From Eretmocerus hayati (lineage: Eukaryota > Arthropoda > Insecta > Hymenoptera > Aphelinidae): a stretch of DNA of 64,000 bases. Both the position numbers and the translations under genes were made by a program. Shown here piece after piece: positions 1 to 9,240 of this stretch. The notes below the pieces were generated by a model, which did not search any database, had not been told where the DNA came from, and saw only the letters and a list, made by a program, of their open reading frames with translations. Every line of letters starts with the position of its first letter. The first letter of the stretch is position 1. The stretch covers positions 69,284,186-69,348,185 of the forward strand of contig CM056743.1 in NCBI GenBank assembly GCA_029851415.1. Direction: 5' to 3'.

Positions 1-327
1 TACTTCGTATCTTTCACGTATTGGGTCAAATTGCTTAGATGAATCGTTCACTTGGGATGGTGAATGGATTTTTTACCTACGCACGAATCCACATATACAT
101 GGGTGATTGCGCCGAAAGGTGATTTTTAGGGCCAAAATCGTCGCAGGGGGAAAAAAGTTATCTAGAGTCACACAGCCCGTAACTGAAGCCAGACAAAGTT
201 ATTTCAAATTTAAGAGATCGCAGAAGGGGTGGAATTGACAGGGGCAATTCACTTGTGTATGCAATTTACATGCTGAGCCTCTTTATTATCGTGGCATGAT
301 GGTGCGCCAGGTATTCAGCTTGTGAGG
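1..327. other. Low-copy intergenic DNA, no gene seen
   Basis: No convincing open frame, tRNA or known repeat is visible. Small perfect foldbacks occur, such as TTCAC/GTGAA at 47-64 and AATTG/CAATT at 233-249. They could be the upstream edge of the structured region that begins at 328, but each is short enough to occur by chance. Confidence 0.5.
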
Positions 328-371
328 TACCAAAGGGCTCTGGATCTCGGGAGAGAGCCGGATGCTTGGTA
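328..371 (+). other. Imperfect stem-loop upstream of the hairpin array
   Basis: TACCAA (328-333) pairs with TTGGTA (366-371), and inside it GGCTCT (336-341) pairs with AGAGCC (354-359), separated by an asymmetric internal loop. The apical loop is not the GACTGAGG octamer found at 470-894. It may be a separate structured element of the same transcript or an unrelated inverted repeat. Confidence 0.45.
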
Positions 372-373
372 AT

Positions 374-413
374 AAATTGTATATAGGGATACCCCAATAG
401 AGGTGTACGATTT
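374..413 (+). other. Stem-loop with G-U wobble pairs
   Basis: AAATTGTATAT (374-384) can form 11 continuous pairs with GTGTACGATTT (403-413) if T-G wobbles are allowed. On the minus strand those wobbles would be A-C mismatches. If the structure is real, it therefore favours plus-strand RNA. The loop holds a further GGG/CCC pairing. Confidence 0.4.
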
Positions 414-469
414 TTCGTGGATTGACCTTATTTTTTATAGATATTATGGATTCGGAATGCGGACTATTC

Positions 470-527
470 TAGCTCTTGCTCACCCATATCCGGGGACTGA
501 GGCCCTTCAACGAGGCGGCAAAAGCTA
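470..527 (+). repeat. Hairpin unit A (loop GACTGAGG)
   Basis: The outer stem is TAGCTCTTGC (470-479) against GCAAAAGCTA (518-527), with nine of ten positions paired. The apical stem GGG (492-494) / CCC (503-505) closes the loop at 495-502. The middle section is mostly unpaired. Confidence 0.6.
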
Positions 528-553
528 AAGATCTCCTCAACTTTCAACGGTGA

Positions 554-597
554 ACTATATAGGTACTTAGGTACAGATTCATTCGACCTCAGAGAGC
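554..597 (+). repeat. Possible degenerate hairpin unit in phase with the array
   Basis: It lies midway between units A and B, where the 75-nt period predicts a copy. GTAC flanks a TTAG core, giving a loop-like GTACTTAGG that resembles the unit E loop GACTTAGG with one extra base. Weak outer pairing (GGT..GAA with TTC..ACC) remains. This is a decayed or alternative unit at best. Confidence 0.3.
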
Positions 598-620
598 TGA
601 TTTTTGTATATCTTAAACTA

Positions 621-679
621 TTTTTTGCAAGTGAGCGCCGAGGGGACTGGGGCCCTCATGCACATCGACTTTCAAAAAA
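621..679 (+). repeat. Hairpin unit B (loop GACTGGGG)
   Basis: The outer stem pairs 621-632 with 668-679 (11 of 12 positions). A middle helix pairs G633-C666, A634-T665, G635-C663, G637-C661 and C638-G660. The apical stem GAGGG (640-644) / CCCTC (653-657) closes the loop at 645-652. The unit is 59 nt, the same length as unit C, and aligns to it without gaps. Confidence 0.7.
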
Positions 680-687
680 TATGTAAC

Positions 688-746
688 TCTTTCATAAGTG
701 AACGCCGAGGGGACTGAGGCCCTCATGCATATCGACTTATGAAAGA
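688..746 (+). repeat. Hairpin unit C (loop GACTGAGG)
   Basis: The outer stem 688-699 / 735-746 is a perfect 12-bp helix. The apical stem GAGGG (707-711) / CCCTC (720-724) encloses the loop 712-719. It differs from unit B at 11 positions; ten of these form five facing pairs in the stem and one is in the loop. It begins 67 nt after unit B. Confidence 0.75.
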
Positions 747-759
747 TGTGAGATTGGCT

Positions 760-823
760 CACCCGGGTTTCTAAGAGTGTAGAGAGGACTGAGGCTCCTA
801 CACAAACATGGATTCCCGGGGTG
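760..823 (+). repeat. Hairpin unit D (loop GACTGAGG)
   Basis: The apical stem is GTGTAG (777-782), a bulged A, then GAG (784-786), facing CTC (795-797) and CTACAC (798-803), with the loop at 787-794. A lower stem of CACCCGGG (760-767) faces CCCGGGGTG (815-823) with a one-base bulge. The stem sequence is unrelated to units A-C. Confidence 0.65.
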
Positions 824-838
824 CGTAATTTTGAATCA

Positions 839-894
839 GACGAATACTGGAGAAGTGCGGGGACTTAGGCCCGAACTGCCATCACAGCATCGTC
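839..894 (+). repeat. Hairpin unit E (loop GACTTAGG)
   Basis: AGTGCGGG (854-861) pairs with CCCGAACT (870-877) at seven of eight positions around the loop at 862-869. GACGA (839-843) pairs with TCGTC (890-894) at the base. It is the last unit of the array, and no further loop motif follows. Confidence 0.6.
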
Positions 895-967
895 CTGGAC
901 CTGCATCGAGGCATATCAATACTACAAGATATTACCAATGAAATATTCACATTTATTTTCAACTCTT

Positions 968-1079
968 TATACAGGCTTGAGGAAAGCCAGAGCACCAAAG
1001 CCTCGATACAGCTCTAATATTCAAATGAGCGCAAGCCTGCCACAATGGGCTGATGAGCCTGTATTTATACTCGGTGCTC
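968..1079. other. Cluster of complementary segments with competing pairings
   Basis: TACAGGCT (970-977) is complementary to AGCCTGTA (1056-1063). GAGCACC (990-996) is complementary to GGTGCTC (1073-1079). AGGCTTG (973-979) is complementary to CAAGCCT (1032-1038). The first and third overlap and exclude each other; the first and second would cross as a pseudoknot. It may be a decayed inverted repeat or a structured transcript. Confidence 0.35.
1062..1069 (-). promoter_or_regulatory. TATA-box-like sequence
   Basis: Read on the minus strand this is TATAAATA, a good match to a eukaryotic TATA box. A transcript from it would run toward lower coordinates, antisense to the hairpin array. There is no other promoter evidence and the region is AT-rich, so this is weak. 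Confidence 0.15.
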
Positions 1080-1800
1080 TCGCTGTACAGTATATCTATA
1101 TAGTACGTTAGATGATGATTTAGATGATAGAATGATGGAAAAACGATGATTCTGCTTGGAAATTCATATTTTCCGATGATATTGGTAGATTCTTCTATTA
1201 TCATTGGATTAGTCGCATCAAAATATATTACAAATGATAAAAATTCAAAATTGGCTGCTTCAATTATTTAGTAATAAATAAAAGATAATTTTCTGGAAAA
1301 TTCTAGAAACACGTGGTTTCCTATCTTTTTGTAATTACTCTTTAATCACCATATATACTTTAATTTTTTCTTCATAATCAAGCTTCTAGGCGATTCATTG
1401 GTCCTTTAAACAACTTGTTCTACTTGAAAAGTTATTTTACAACTCATTATTTACATATCTACAACGAGACCGAATTCTCGGAAATAGAGTAATTTTTACC
1501 ACAGATGAATGATGGGAAGTCCTTTCAAAATCGGTCTTATGTATCCAAAAAACAGAATTCATTTGTATCTGTCAATCTAAAGAATTTGACAAACAAATAA
1601 AGTTTGCAAAATCAAATATGATGCCAAAATGGTCGTTTGATGGAACAAAAATATATACCCTGAAAAGCCCGGAAAATGAGCCTATTAATGAGGAAAAGAA
1701 GTTTTAAATTTTATGATGATTTATATCAAAAATTCCTCATGGAAACCTATAGAAATCTCGGTATTTCCATGTATTAGTACGTATATGTATTTACGTAAGA

Positions 1801-2078
1801 CTATGTGAGTTTACCCATTGAACTGCACGCCCTCGACCGGGGAGGGGAGAAGTTTCCTGCCGTACCGGCTCGGGAGGAGTGCGACCGTTCAAATGCTACT
1901 CACAGACGAAATCAGTATTATATCGGGTATTCTTCCAAATTAAAAATTCAAAATTTTGAGGTTATGGCACTCACAAGCTCTCCTTTCAGGCTATCATCTA
2001 CCTGGAATACTGTCTATTGTGTTAGTGCAGTGAATGGAGGGCAAATTCTCACCATCTTTGTGCCAGTAGTCAGAGTAC
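1801..2078. other. Intergenic DNA, no supported gene
   Basis: The plus-strand open frame 1805-2146 continues into the left arm of the foldback element at 2089. Its protein shows no domain, so it is treated as chance. Nothing else was seen. Confidence 0.5.
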
Positions 2079-2300
2079 TGACTCATCATTACAGTCAAGA
2101 TAGCCCGGGAAGAGATGACCCCGGGAAGCAGATTTTTCGGCTTTAAGGGCCTCTTTATGCGCCCATGACGGAAACGGTGAAGAATTGATCGAATATATCG
2201 ATATTCCACCATTTCTGGATGCGAGGAGGCCCTTACTGCAGAAAAACCTGCTTCCCGGGGTTACCTCTTCCCGGGCTATCTTGACTGTAATGACTCATCT
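2079..2300. mobile_element. MITE-like foldback with a 10-bp target-site duplication
   Basis: The element proper is 2089-2290 (202 bp). Its left end TTACAGTCAAGATAGCCCGG is matched by the exact inverse complement at the right end. Complementarity continues, imperfectly, almost to a central foldback near 2190. Immediate flanks are TGACTCATCA (2079-2088) and TGACTCATCT (2291-2300), a direct repeat matching at nine of ten bases. Long terminal inverted repeats with a 9-10-bp duplication are typical of Mutator-like non-autonomous elements. There is no coding capacity. The duplicated sequence contains TGACTCA, itself palindromic, so part of the flank match could be coincidental. A long hairpin transcript is the other reading. 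Confidence 0.6.
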
Positions 2301-2530
2301 TGTGACATATCAGTTTCTGTTTCCCTTGAGCAGTGGGTCTGCTCTCTCATCCAAGTGGTGATCCCTGAAACGAGTGGTGAATGTCAATTGATAATGAATC
2401 ATGAGTCATTTGATTCGACATCGAGCACAGATCATACTTGTATAGGACGTTCCTGTTTGCTTAATTCATAGCTTGAATAGCTAGGGAAGATAGCACCAAT
2501 ACCGTGCTGCAAAAGTTCGATTGGATTCGA
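2301..2530. other. Intergenic DNA, nothing recognised
   Basis: No open frame, repeat or structured element was supported here. It separates the foldback element from the first degenerate satellite monomers. Confidence 0.5.
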
Positions 2531-3254
2531 TTGAAATACATCCAATCGTTCTGAATCTAGAATCTCATGATGAATTGGAAACATGACTTTCAGGATTGAG
2601 GAAGATTGGAGTTCAATAACGATCAATGATGTTGATCATGATTCGAACAGTATAGACCAATCTTCACCAATGCAGACTTTTCGCATTGAAAGTGAGATTG
2701 CCAATCAATCTCAATACTTACTGCCAGTATTCGGAAGTCGATGTTCTATCTGTATGAATGCTGATTCCCTTGACAGAATATCGCGATTCCAATCTGTGTC
2801 AATGCCATGAAAAAGCAATGAGATGTCATGTGTCCTATCTACTTCAATCGATTCCAACACTGTTTTTCAGTAGTGAGAAAATCGAGATCTCAATCCGCCT
2901 CAATCGACCTCAATACTGACTGGAAGCATTGAAGACCTTAAATCCTATTCATTTTAATCGATTTGAATACTGGATATCATTATTGGAATTCCGAAATCCT
3001 ATCTGCCTCAATCGATTTCAATACTGTTCCCCAATATTGGAAACATCGAGATCTCAATCCGCCTCAATCGATCTCAATACTGATTGGAAGCATTGGAGAC
3101 CTTAGGCCCTATTCATCTGAATCGATTTGAATGCTGGATATCATTATTAGAATTCCAAAATCCTATCTGCCTCAATCGATTCGAATACTGTTTTTCAGTA
3201 TTGGGAACATCGTGAACTCCATCCCCCTCAATCGACCTCAATACTGACTTTCAG

Positions 3255-3520
3255 TCATTATTACAAATCAACGTCTTACATATACATCACTCACATGACA
3301 GCTAAGGTTTCAATACAATCCAATACTCAATCTAATCATGATCGCATTAACATATCATCGCATTACATGACTAAACGCTGTTTTGAGGTTCTGCCACTCA
3401 TCAGTCCTATATAGGAACAGGAGAGATGGTTCGTCGCTTGCGAGAAAGCAATCCCATGATATTCGGATGCAAATTGAGATGGTCATCGAAACGCCACCTA
3501 GCGTCAGCCACTCGAATTCA
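3255..3520. other. Non-satellite interruption within the 55-bp array
   Basis: About 265 bp without the monomer motifs interrupts the array, which resumes at about 3521. No terminal inverted repeat or target duplication was recognised, and no coding signal was seen. It could be an old insertion or a patch eroded beyond recognition. Confidence 0.5.
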
Positions 3521-3746
3521 TCGGCCTCAATCGATTCCAATACTAACTTTCAGGAATGGGAATTTCGATATCTCACACGACGTCAATCGGTCCCAATACT
3601 GACTATGAGCATTGACGAGTTTATTCATCGTCCTTAATCGATTTGAATGCTGGATAACAGTATTGAGGACTTGGAATCCTATCTGTCCCAGTCGATTCCA
3701 GCACTGTTGTCTAGTATTGGGAGCATCGAGATCTCAACCCATTTCA

Positions 3747-3856
3747 ATCGATCTCAATACTGACTGAGAGTATTTCAGCCCTGATATCGTAATAACCTGA
3801 ATCGATTTGAGTACTGTCTCTCAGTATTGGGTAGATCGCTATCTCAATCCACTTCA
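3747..3856 (+). repeat. Extra two-monomer block in the trimer array, copy 1
   Basis: A 54-bp plus 56-bp pair is added to the regular trimer. Diagnostic sequences are AATAACCTGA before the second monomer and GTAGATCGCTATCTC inside it. The 110-bp block recurs at 4677 and 5449. Confidence 0.65.
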
Positions 3857-4676
3857 ATCGATCTCAATACTGAAAGTAAGCATTAGAAATCTTATATCCT
3901 ATCTACTTGAATCGATTTGGATGCTGAATATCAGTATTGGAGAATTGGAATCCTCTTTCCCCCAATCGATTCCAGTACTGTTTTTCAGTATTGGTTACAT
4001 CGAGATCTTAATCAGCTTCAATCGATCTCAATACTGATTTTCAGCATCGGAAACCTTATATCCTATCAACCTGAATCGGATTGACTGCTGGATATCAGTA
4101 TTGAGAACTTGAAATCCTATCTGCCCCAATCGATTCCAGAACTGTTTTTCAGTATTGGAAACATCGGGTTCTCAATCCGCTTCAATCGATCTCAATACTG
4201 CTTTTCAGCATTGACGACCTCATATCATATTTACCTGGGTCGGACTGGATGCTGAATATCAGTATTCAGGACTTGCAATCCTATCTGCCCCAAGCGATTC
4301 TAGTACTGTTTTTCAGAATTGGGAACATGGAGATCTCAATCAGCTTAAATCGATTTCAATATTGATTGTCAGCATTGCAGACATCATATGATATTCACCT
4401 GGATCTAATTGAATGCTGAATATCAGTATTGAGGACTTGGAATCCTATCTGCCCCAATTGATTCCAGTACTGTATTTCAGAATTGGGAATATTGGGATCT
4501 CAATACGCTCCAATCGATCTCAATACTGGTGTTCAGCACTGCAGACCTTATATGATATTTACCTGAATCGAATTGAATGCTAAATATCAATATTAAGGAC
4601 TTGAAATACTATCTGCCCCAATCGATTTCAGTACTGTTTTCCAGTATTGGGAACATCGAGATCTCAACCCATTCTA

Positions 4677-4786
4677 ATCGATCTCAATACTGACTGTAAG
4701 TATTAGAGCCCTTATATCCCAATAACCTGAATCGATTTGAGTACCGTCTCTCAGTATTGGGTAGATCGCTATCTCCATCAACTTCA
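4677..4786 (+). repeat. Extra two-monomer block in the trimer array, copy 2
   Basis: It has the same 110-bp structure and diagnostic sequences as copy 1 and starts 930 bp after it, which equals 110 plus five trimers. Confidence 0.65.
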
Positions 4787-5448
4787 ATCGATCTCGAAAC
4801 TGAATGAAAACATAAGTGACCTTATTATATCCTATCTACTTGAATCGATTTGAATGTTGAAAATCAGTATTGAGGACTTGGAATCCTATCTGCCCCAATC
4901 GATTCCAGAACTGTTCTTCAGTATTGGGAACATCGAGACTCAGTCTGCTTCAATCGATCTCGATACATACCGATTTTCAGCATTGCAGATCTTATATCCT
5001 ATTCACCTGAATCGAAATGGATGCTGGATATCAGTATTCAGAACTTGCAATCCCATCTGCCCCAATCGATTCCAGTACTCTTTTCCAGAATTGGAAACAT
5101 CGAGATCTTAATCAGCTTCAATCGAATTCAATGCTGATTTCCAGCATTGCAGACCTTATATCCTATTTACCTGAATCGGATTGACTGCTGGATATCAGTA
5201 TTGAGGACTTGAAATTCTATCCGCCTCAATCGATTCCAGAACTGTTTCTCAGTATTAGAAACATCGGGTTTTCAATCCGCTTCAGTCGATCTCAATACTG
5301 ATGTTCAGCATTGCAGACCTTACATAATATTTACCTGAATCGAATAGGATGCTGAATATCAGTATTGAGGACTTGAGATCCTATCTGCCCCAATCGATTT
5401 CAGTACTGTTTTCCAGTATTGGGAACACCGAAATCTCGACCCTTCTTA

Positions 5449-5558
5449 ATCGATCTCAATACTGACTGTAAGTATTGGAGCCTTTATATCTCAATAACCT
5501 GGATCGATTCAAGTACTGTCTTTCATTATCCGGTGGATCGCTATCTCAATCCACTCCA
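5449..5558 (+). repeat. Extra two-monomer block in the trimer array, copy 3
   Basis: It has the same 110-bp structure, slightly more diverged, and starts 772 bp after copy 2, close to 110 plus four trimers. Confidence 0.6.
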
Positions 5559-6701
5559 ATCGATCTCGATACTAAATGTAAGCATCAGTAACCTTATAAT
5601 ACCCTGTCTACTTGAATCCACTTGAAGGTTGAAAATCAGTATTGGAGAATTGAGATCCTTTCTGCCCCAACTCATTCTAAAACCGTTTCCAAGTATTGGG
5701 AACACTGAGATCTCAATCCGCTTCAATCGGTCTCAATACTGATTTTCAGCATCGGAAACCTTATATCCTATTCACCTATATCGAATCAAATGCTGAATAT
5801 CAGTATTGAGGACTGGAGATCTTATCTGCCCCAATCCAATCCAGTACTGTTTTTCACTCATGGGAAAATCGGGATCTCAATCCGCTTCAACCGATCTCAA
5901 TGGTGATTTTCAGCATTGCAGACTTCATATCGTATCCATCTGGAGCGAATTGAATGTTGAATATCAATATCAAGGACTTGAGATTTTATCTTCCCCAATC
6001 GATTCTAGTACTGTCTTCCAGTATCGGGAACATTGAGTTCTCAATAAGCTCCGATCGATCTCAATACTTACTTTTAGCATTGCAGACCTCATATCATATT
6101 TACCTGAATCGGATTGAATGCTGAATATCAGTATTGAGGACTTGAGATCCTATCTGCCCAAATCGATTCCGGTTCTATTCTTCAATTTCGGGTACATCGA
6201 GATCTCAATCCGCTTTAATCGATCTCATTACTTACTTTCAGCATTGCAGACCTTATATCATATTTACCCGAATCGGATTGAATGCTGAATATCAGTATTG
6301 AGGACTTGAGATCCTATCTGCCCCAATCGTTTCGGTTCTATTCTTCAATTTCGGGTACATCGAGATCTCAATCCACTTCAATCGATCTCAATACTGTCTT
6401 TCAGCATCGCAGACCTCATGATCCATTCGCCCGGATCAATTAAAATGCTGTGTATCAGATTGGGCTGGGAAGTCCTATCTGCCTCAATAGATGGAGATAA
6501 TGACCTCTAACATCGGAGACAGTATATTCTATTTACGTCAATATACCTGAATGATGATTGTTAGTATTGAGGACTTGAAATCCTATCTGCCCCGATCGAT
6601 TTCAGTACCCTCTCCCAGTATCGGAAACATCGAGATCTCAATCCACCCCGATCGATTTCAATACTGATTTCCAGCGTTGCAGACCTTATAACCCATTCAC
6701 C

Positions 6702-6762
6702 TGACCAATAGCAAAGCTCATCCACAGAGCGTTCCAATTCTGCCCAGCAGTTTTCAATTTGA
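6702..6762 (+). repeat. Fragment of the 249-bp repeat at the left edge of the 487-bp satellite
   Basis: The sequence from CTGACCAATAGC through CCCAGCAGTTTTCAATTTG matches the part of the 249-bp unit that reads GACCGATAGC ... CTCAGCAGTATTGAATTCG at 61.1-61.7 kb, in the same orientation. It abuts the 55-bp array on the left and is cut by the 487-bp satellite at 6762. It probably was once continuous with the unit resuming at 60470. Confidence 0.75.
6750..6762 (+). repeat. Left copy of the 13-bp duplication flanking the 487-bp satellite block
   Basis: The sequence is GTTTTCAATTTGA. The right copy at 60470-60482 has G for A at position 7. Intact 249-bp units read GTATTGAATTCGA here, so both flanking copies share private substitutions at positions 3, 6 and 11. 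Confidence 0.65.
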
Positions 6763-7247
6763 AATCATATTATTACATGACTCGGCTAATGCAAGCTAAT
6801 TTTAATCAACGGATTTGTTGATTAGGTGACATAGATCGATATTGGATTACTCCAACTCGATCTATGTACCTTCAAGGCACCTCGCAATTCGAGTGTCGCA
6901 ACTTGGAAGATTTTGATGGAATTTCAAATACATGAAAAATGAGATGAGAAACGAAAAATTTTTGATTCTTCGCTAGATGTTGGTGCGTTTCGTCTTTCCT
7001 CTCCGGATCAGACTCTTCAGGGGGGCTGAAGAGATCCGAGTAGAGGTTGGCCCCCGACACACCTAGCCAAAGTGGCTTGATGGTCATGATTTTGATCGGG
7101 CTTATATGTTACACGAGGGTTTTTGCAGCCACTCGCGAGAAAGGTTTTCATCTCGGTTGTTTATTCGCCGACAACCGGTGACAATTAGAATCAATTTTTG
7201 TCTCGATCGATATGAACGATCGAGACTTTATCGCTCGCGGGAATTTC
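6762..7247 (+). repeat. First 487-bp monomer, with its dyads mapped
   Basis: Perfect inverted repeats in this unit are: TAATCAAC/GTTGATTA (6803-6824); ACATAGATCGA/TCGATCTATGT (6829-6867); CTCG/CGAG (6881-6893); CTCTTCAG/CTGAAGAG with a GGGGG loop (7013-7033); CGGTTGT/ACAACCG (7154-7177); GTCTCGATCG/CGATCGAGAC with a 7-nt loop (7200-7226). The same dyads recur in most units. Changes in their arms are usually one-sided, so I see no covariation here. Confidence 0.85.
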
Positions 7248-9240
7248 GAATCATATTATTACATGACTCGGCTAATGCAAGCTAATTTTAATCAACGGAT
7301 TTGTTGATTAGGTGACATAGATCAATATTGGATTACACCGAATCGATCTCAGTACCTTCCAGGCACCTCGCAATTCGAGTGTCGCAACTTGAAGGATTTT
7401 GATGCAATTTCAAATACATGAAAAATGAGATGAGAAACGAAAAATTTTTGATTCTACGCTAGATGTTGGTGCGTTTCGTCTTTCCTCTCCGGATCAGAAT
7501 CTTCAGGGGGGCTGAAGAGATCCGAGTAGAGGTTCGCCCCCGACGTCACCTAGCCAAAGTGGCTTGATGGTCATGATTTTGATCGGGCTTATATGTTACA
7601 CGAGGACTTTTGCAGCCACTCGCGAGAAAGGTTTTCATCTCGGTTGTTTATTCGCCGACAACCGGTGACAATTAGAATCTATTTTTGTCTCGATCGATAT
7701 GAACGATCGAGACTTTATCGCTCGCGGGAATGTCAAATCATATTATTACATAACTCGGCTAATGCGAGCTAATTTTAATCAACGGATTTGTTGATTAGGT
7801 GACATAGATCGATATTCTGGGTTACTCCAACTCGATCAATGTACCTTCAAGGCACCTCGCAATTCGAGTGTCGCAACTTGAAGGATTTTGATGGAATTTC
7901 GAATACATGAAAAATGAGATGAGGAAAGGAAAATTTTTGATTCCACGCTAGATGTTGGTGCGTTTCGTCTTTCCTCTCCGGATCAGACTCTTCAGGGGAG
8001 TTGAAGAGATCCGAGTAGAGGTTGGCCCCCGACGTCACCTAGCCAAAGTGGCTTGATGGTCATGATTTTGATCGGGCTTATATGTTACACGAGGGCTTTT
8101 GCAGCCACTCGCGAGAAAGGTTTTCATCTCGGTTGTTTATTCGCCGACAATCGGTGACAATTAGAATCGATTTTTGTCCCGATCGATATGAACGATCGAG
8201 ACTTTACCGCTCGCGGGAATTTCAAATCATATTATTACATGACTCGGCTAATGCGAGCTCATTCTAATCAACGGATTTCTTGATAAGGTGACATAGATCG
8301 ATATTGGATTACTCCAACTCGATCTATGTACCTTCAAGGCAACTCGCAATTCGAGTGTCGCAACTTGAAGGATTTTGATGAAATTTCAAATACATGAAAA
8401 ATGAGATGAGAAACGAGAAATTTTTGATTCTACGCTAGATGTTGGTGCGTGTCGTCTTTCCTCTCCGGATCAGAATCTTCAGGGGGGCTGCAGAGATCCG
8501 AGTAGAGGTTGGCCCCGACGTCACCTAGCCAAAGTGAATTGATGGTCATGATTTTGATCGGGCTTATATGTTACACGAGGGCTTTTGCAGCCACTCGCGA
8601 AAAGGTTTTCATCTCGGTTGTTTATTCGCCGACAACCGGTGACAATTAGAATCAATTTTTGTCTCGATCAATATGAACGATCGAGACTTCATCGCTCGCG
8701 GGAATTTCAAATCATGTTATTACATGACTCGGCTAATGCAAGCTAATTTTAATCAACGGATTTGTTGATTAGGTGACATAGATCGATATTGGATCACTCC
8801 AACTCGATCTATGTACCTTCAAGGCACCTCGCAATTCGAGTGTCGCAACTTGGAGGATTTTGATGGAATTTCAAATACATGAAAAATGAGATGAGAAACG
8901 GAAAATTTTTGATTCTACGCTAGATGTTGGTGCGTTTTGTCTTTCCTCTCCGGATCAGACTCTTCAGGGGGGCTGAAGAGATCCGAGTAGAGGTTGGCCC
9001 CCGACACACCTAGCCAAAGTGGCTTGATGGTCATGATTTTAATCGGGCTTATATGTTACACGAGGGCTGTTGCAGCTACTCGCGAGGAAGGTTTTCATCT
9101 CGGTTGTTCATTCGCCGACAACCGGTGACAATTAGAATCAATTTTTGTCTCGATCGATATGAACGATCGAGACTTTATCGCTCGTGGGAATTTCGAATCA
9201 TATTATTACATGAGTCGGCTAATGCAAGCTAATTTCAATC

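Larger units (their letters stand above)
470..894 (+). ncRNA. Candidate structured RNA: array of five stem-loops with a conserved apical loop
   Basis: Five long stem-loops of about 56-64 nt share the apical octamer GACT[G/T][A/G]GG closed by a GC-rich stem (GGG/CCC, GAGGG/CCCTC or GAG/CTC). Their outer stems differ in sequence but keep pairing. The loops start at 495, 645, 712, 787 and 862, close to a 75-nt period with one position, near 570, occupied only by a degenerate unit. Conserved loops with divergent arms are the reverse of a microRNA family and suggest that the loop is the recognised part. I do not recognise the family, and transcription is inferred. A DNA-level hairpin repeat is the alternative. 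Confidence 0.5.
895..1800. other. AT-rich intergenic DNA, no supported gene
   Basis: A minus-strand open frame of 81 codons (959-1204) has no recognisable domain, repeats or signal peptide and is no longer than chance allows. The stretch from 1200 to 1800 is AT-rich, without long open frames or repeats. The only structure seen is the complementary segments at 968-1079 and one TATA-like site. Confidence 0.5.
2531..6701 (+). repeat. Diverged satellite of 54-56-bp hairpin monomers
   Basis: The monomer begins ATCGAT and carries AATACTG, a 4-6-nt spacer and CAGTATT or a variant, then a tail such as ATCCTATCTGCCCCA. Three subtypes alternate (tails near CAGACCTTATATCC, GGACTTGAGATCC and GGGAACATCGAGATC), giving a trimer of about 164 bp, for example starts at 4021, 4075, 4129 and 4185. 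Roughly 60-70 monomers are present. The left edge (2531-2830) and 6416-6560 are strongly eroded, and 3255-3520 is not repeat. Open frames here are by-products of the periodicity. Confidence 0.85.

Noticed and set aside
470..894. MicroRNA cluster
   Set aside because: In microRNA families the arms are conserved and the loop diverges. Here the apical loop is conserved and the arms change freely while keeping pairing, and several stems have large internal loops.
959..1204. 81-codon minus-strand open frame
   Set aside because: Its length is compatible with chance, it has no domain or signal, and it overlaps a segment rich in inverted repeats. The TATA-like site lies inside the frame, not before it.
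1805..2146. 113-codon plus-strand open frame
   Set aside because: It runs into the terminal inverted repeat of the MITE-like element and has no recognisable domain.
2531..6701. CRISPR-like array, because of short regularly spaced palindromic repeats
   Set aside because: The spacers are themselves related repeats, the repeats are diverged, there are no cas genes and the context is eukaryotic.
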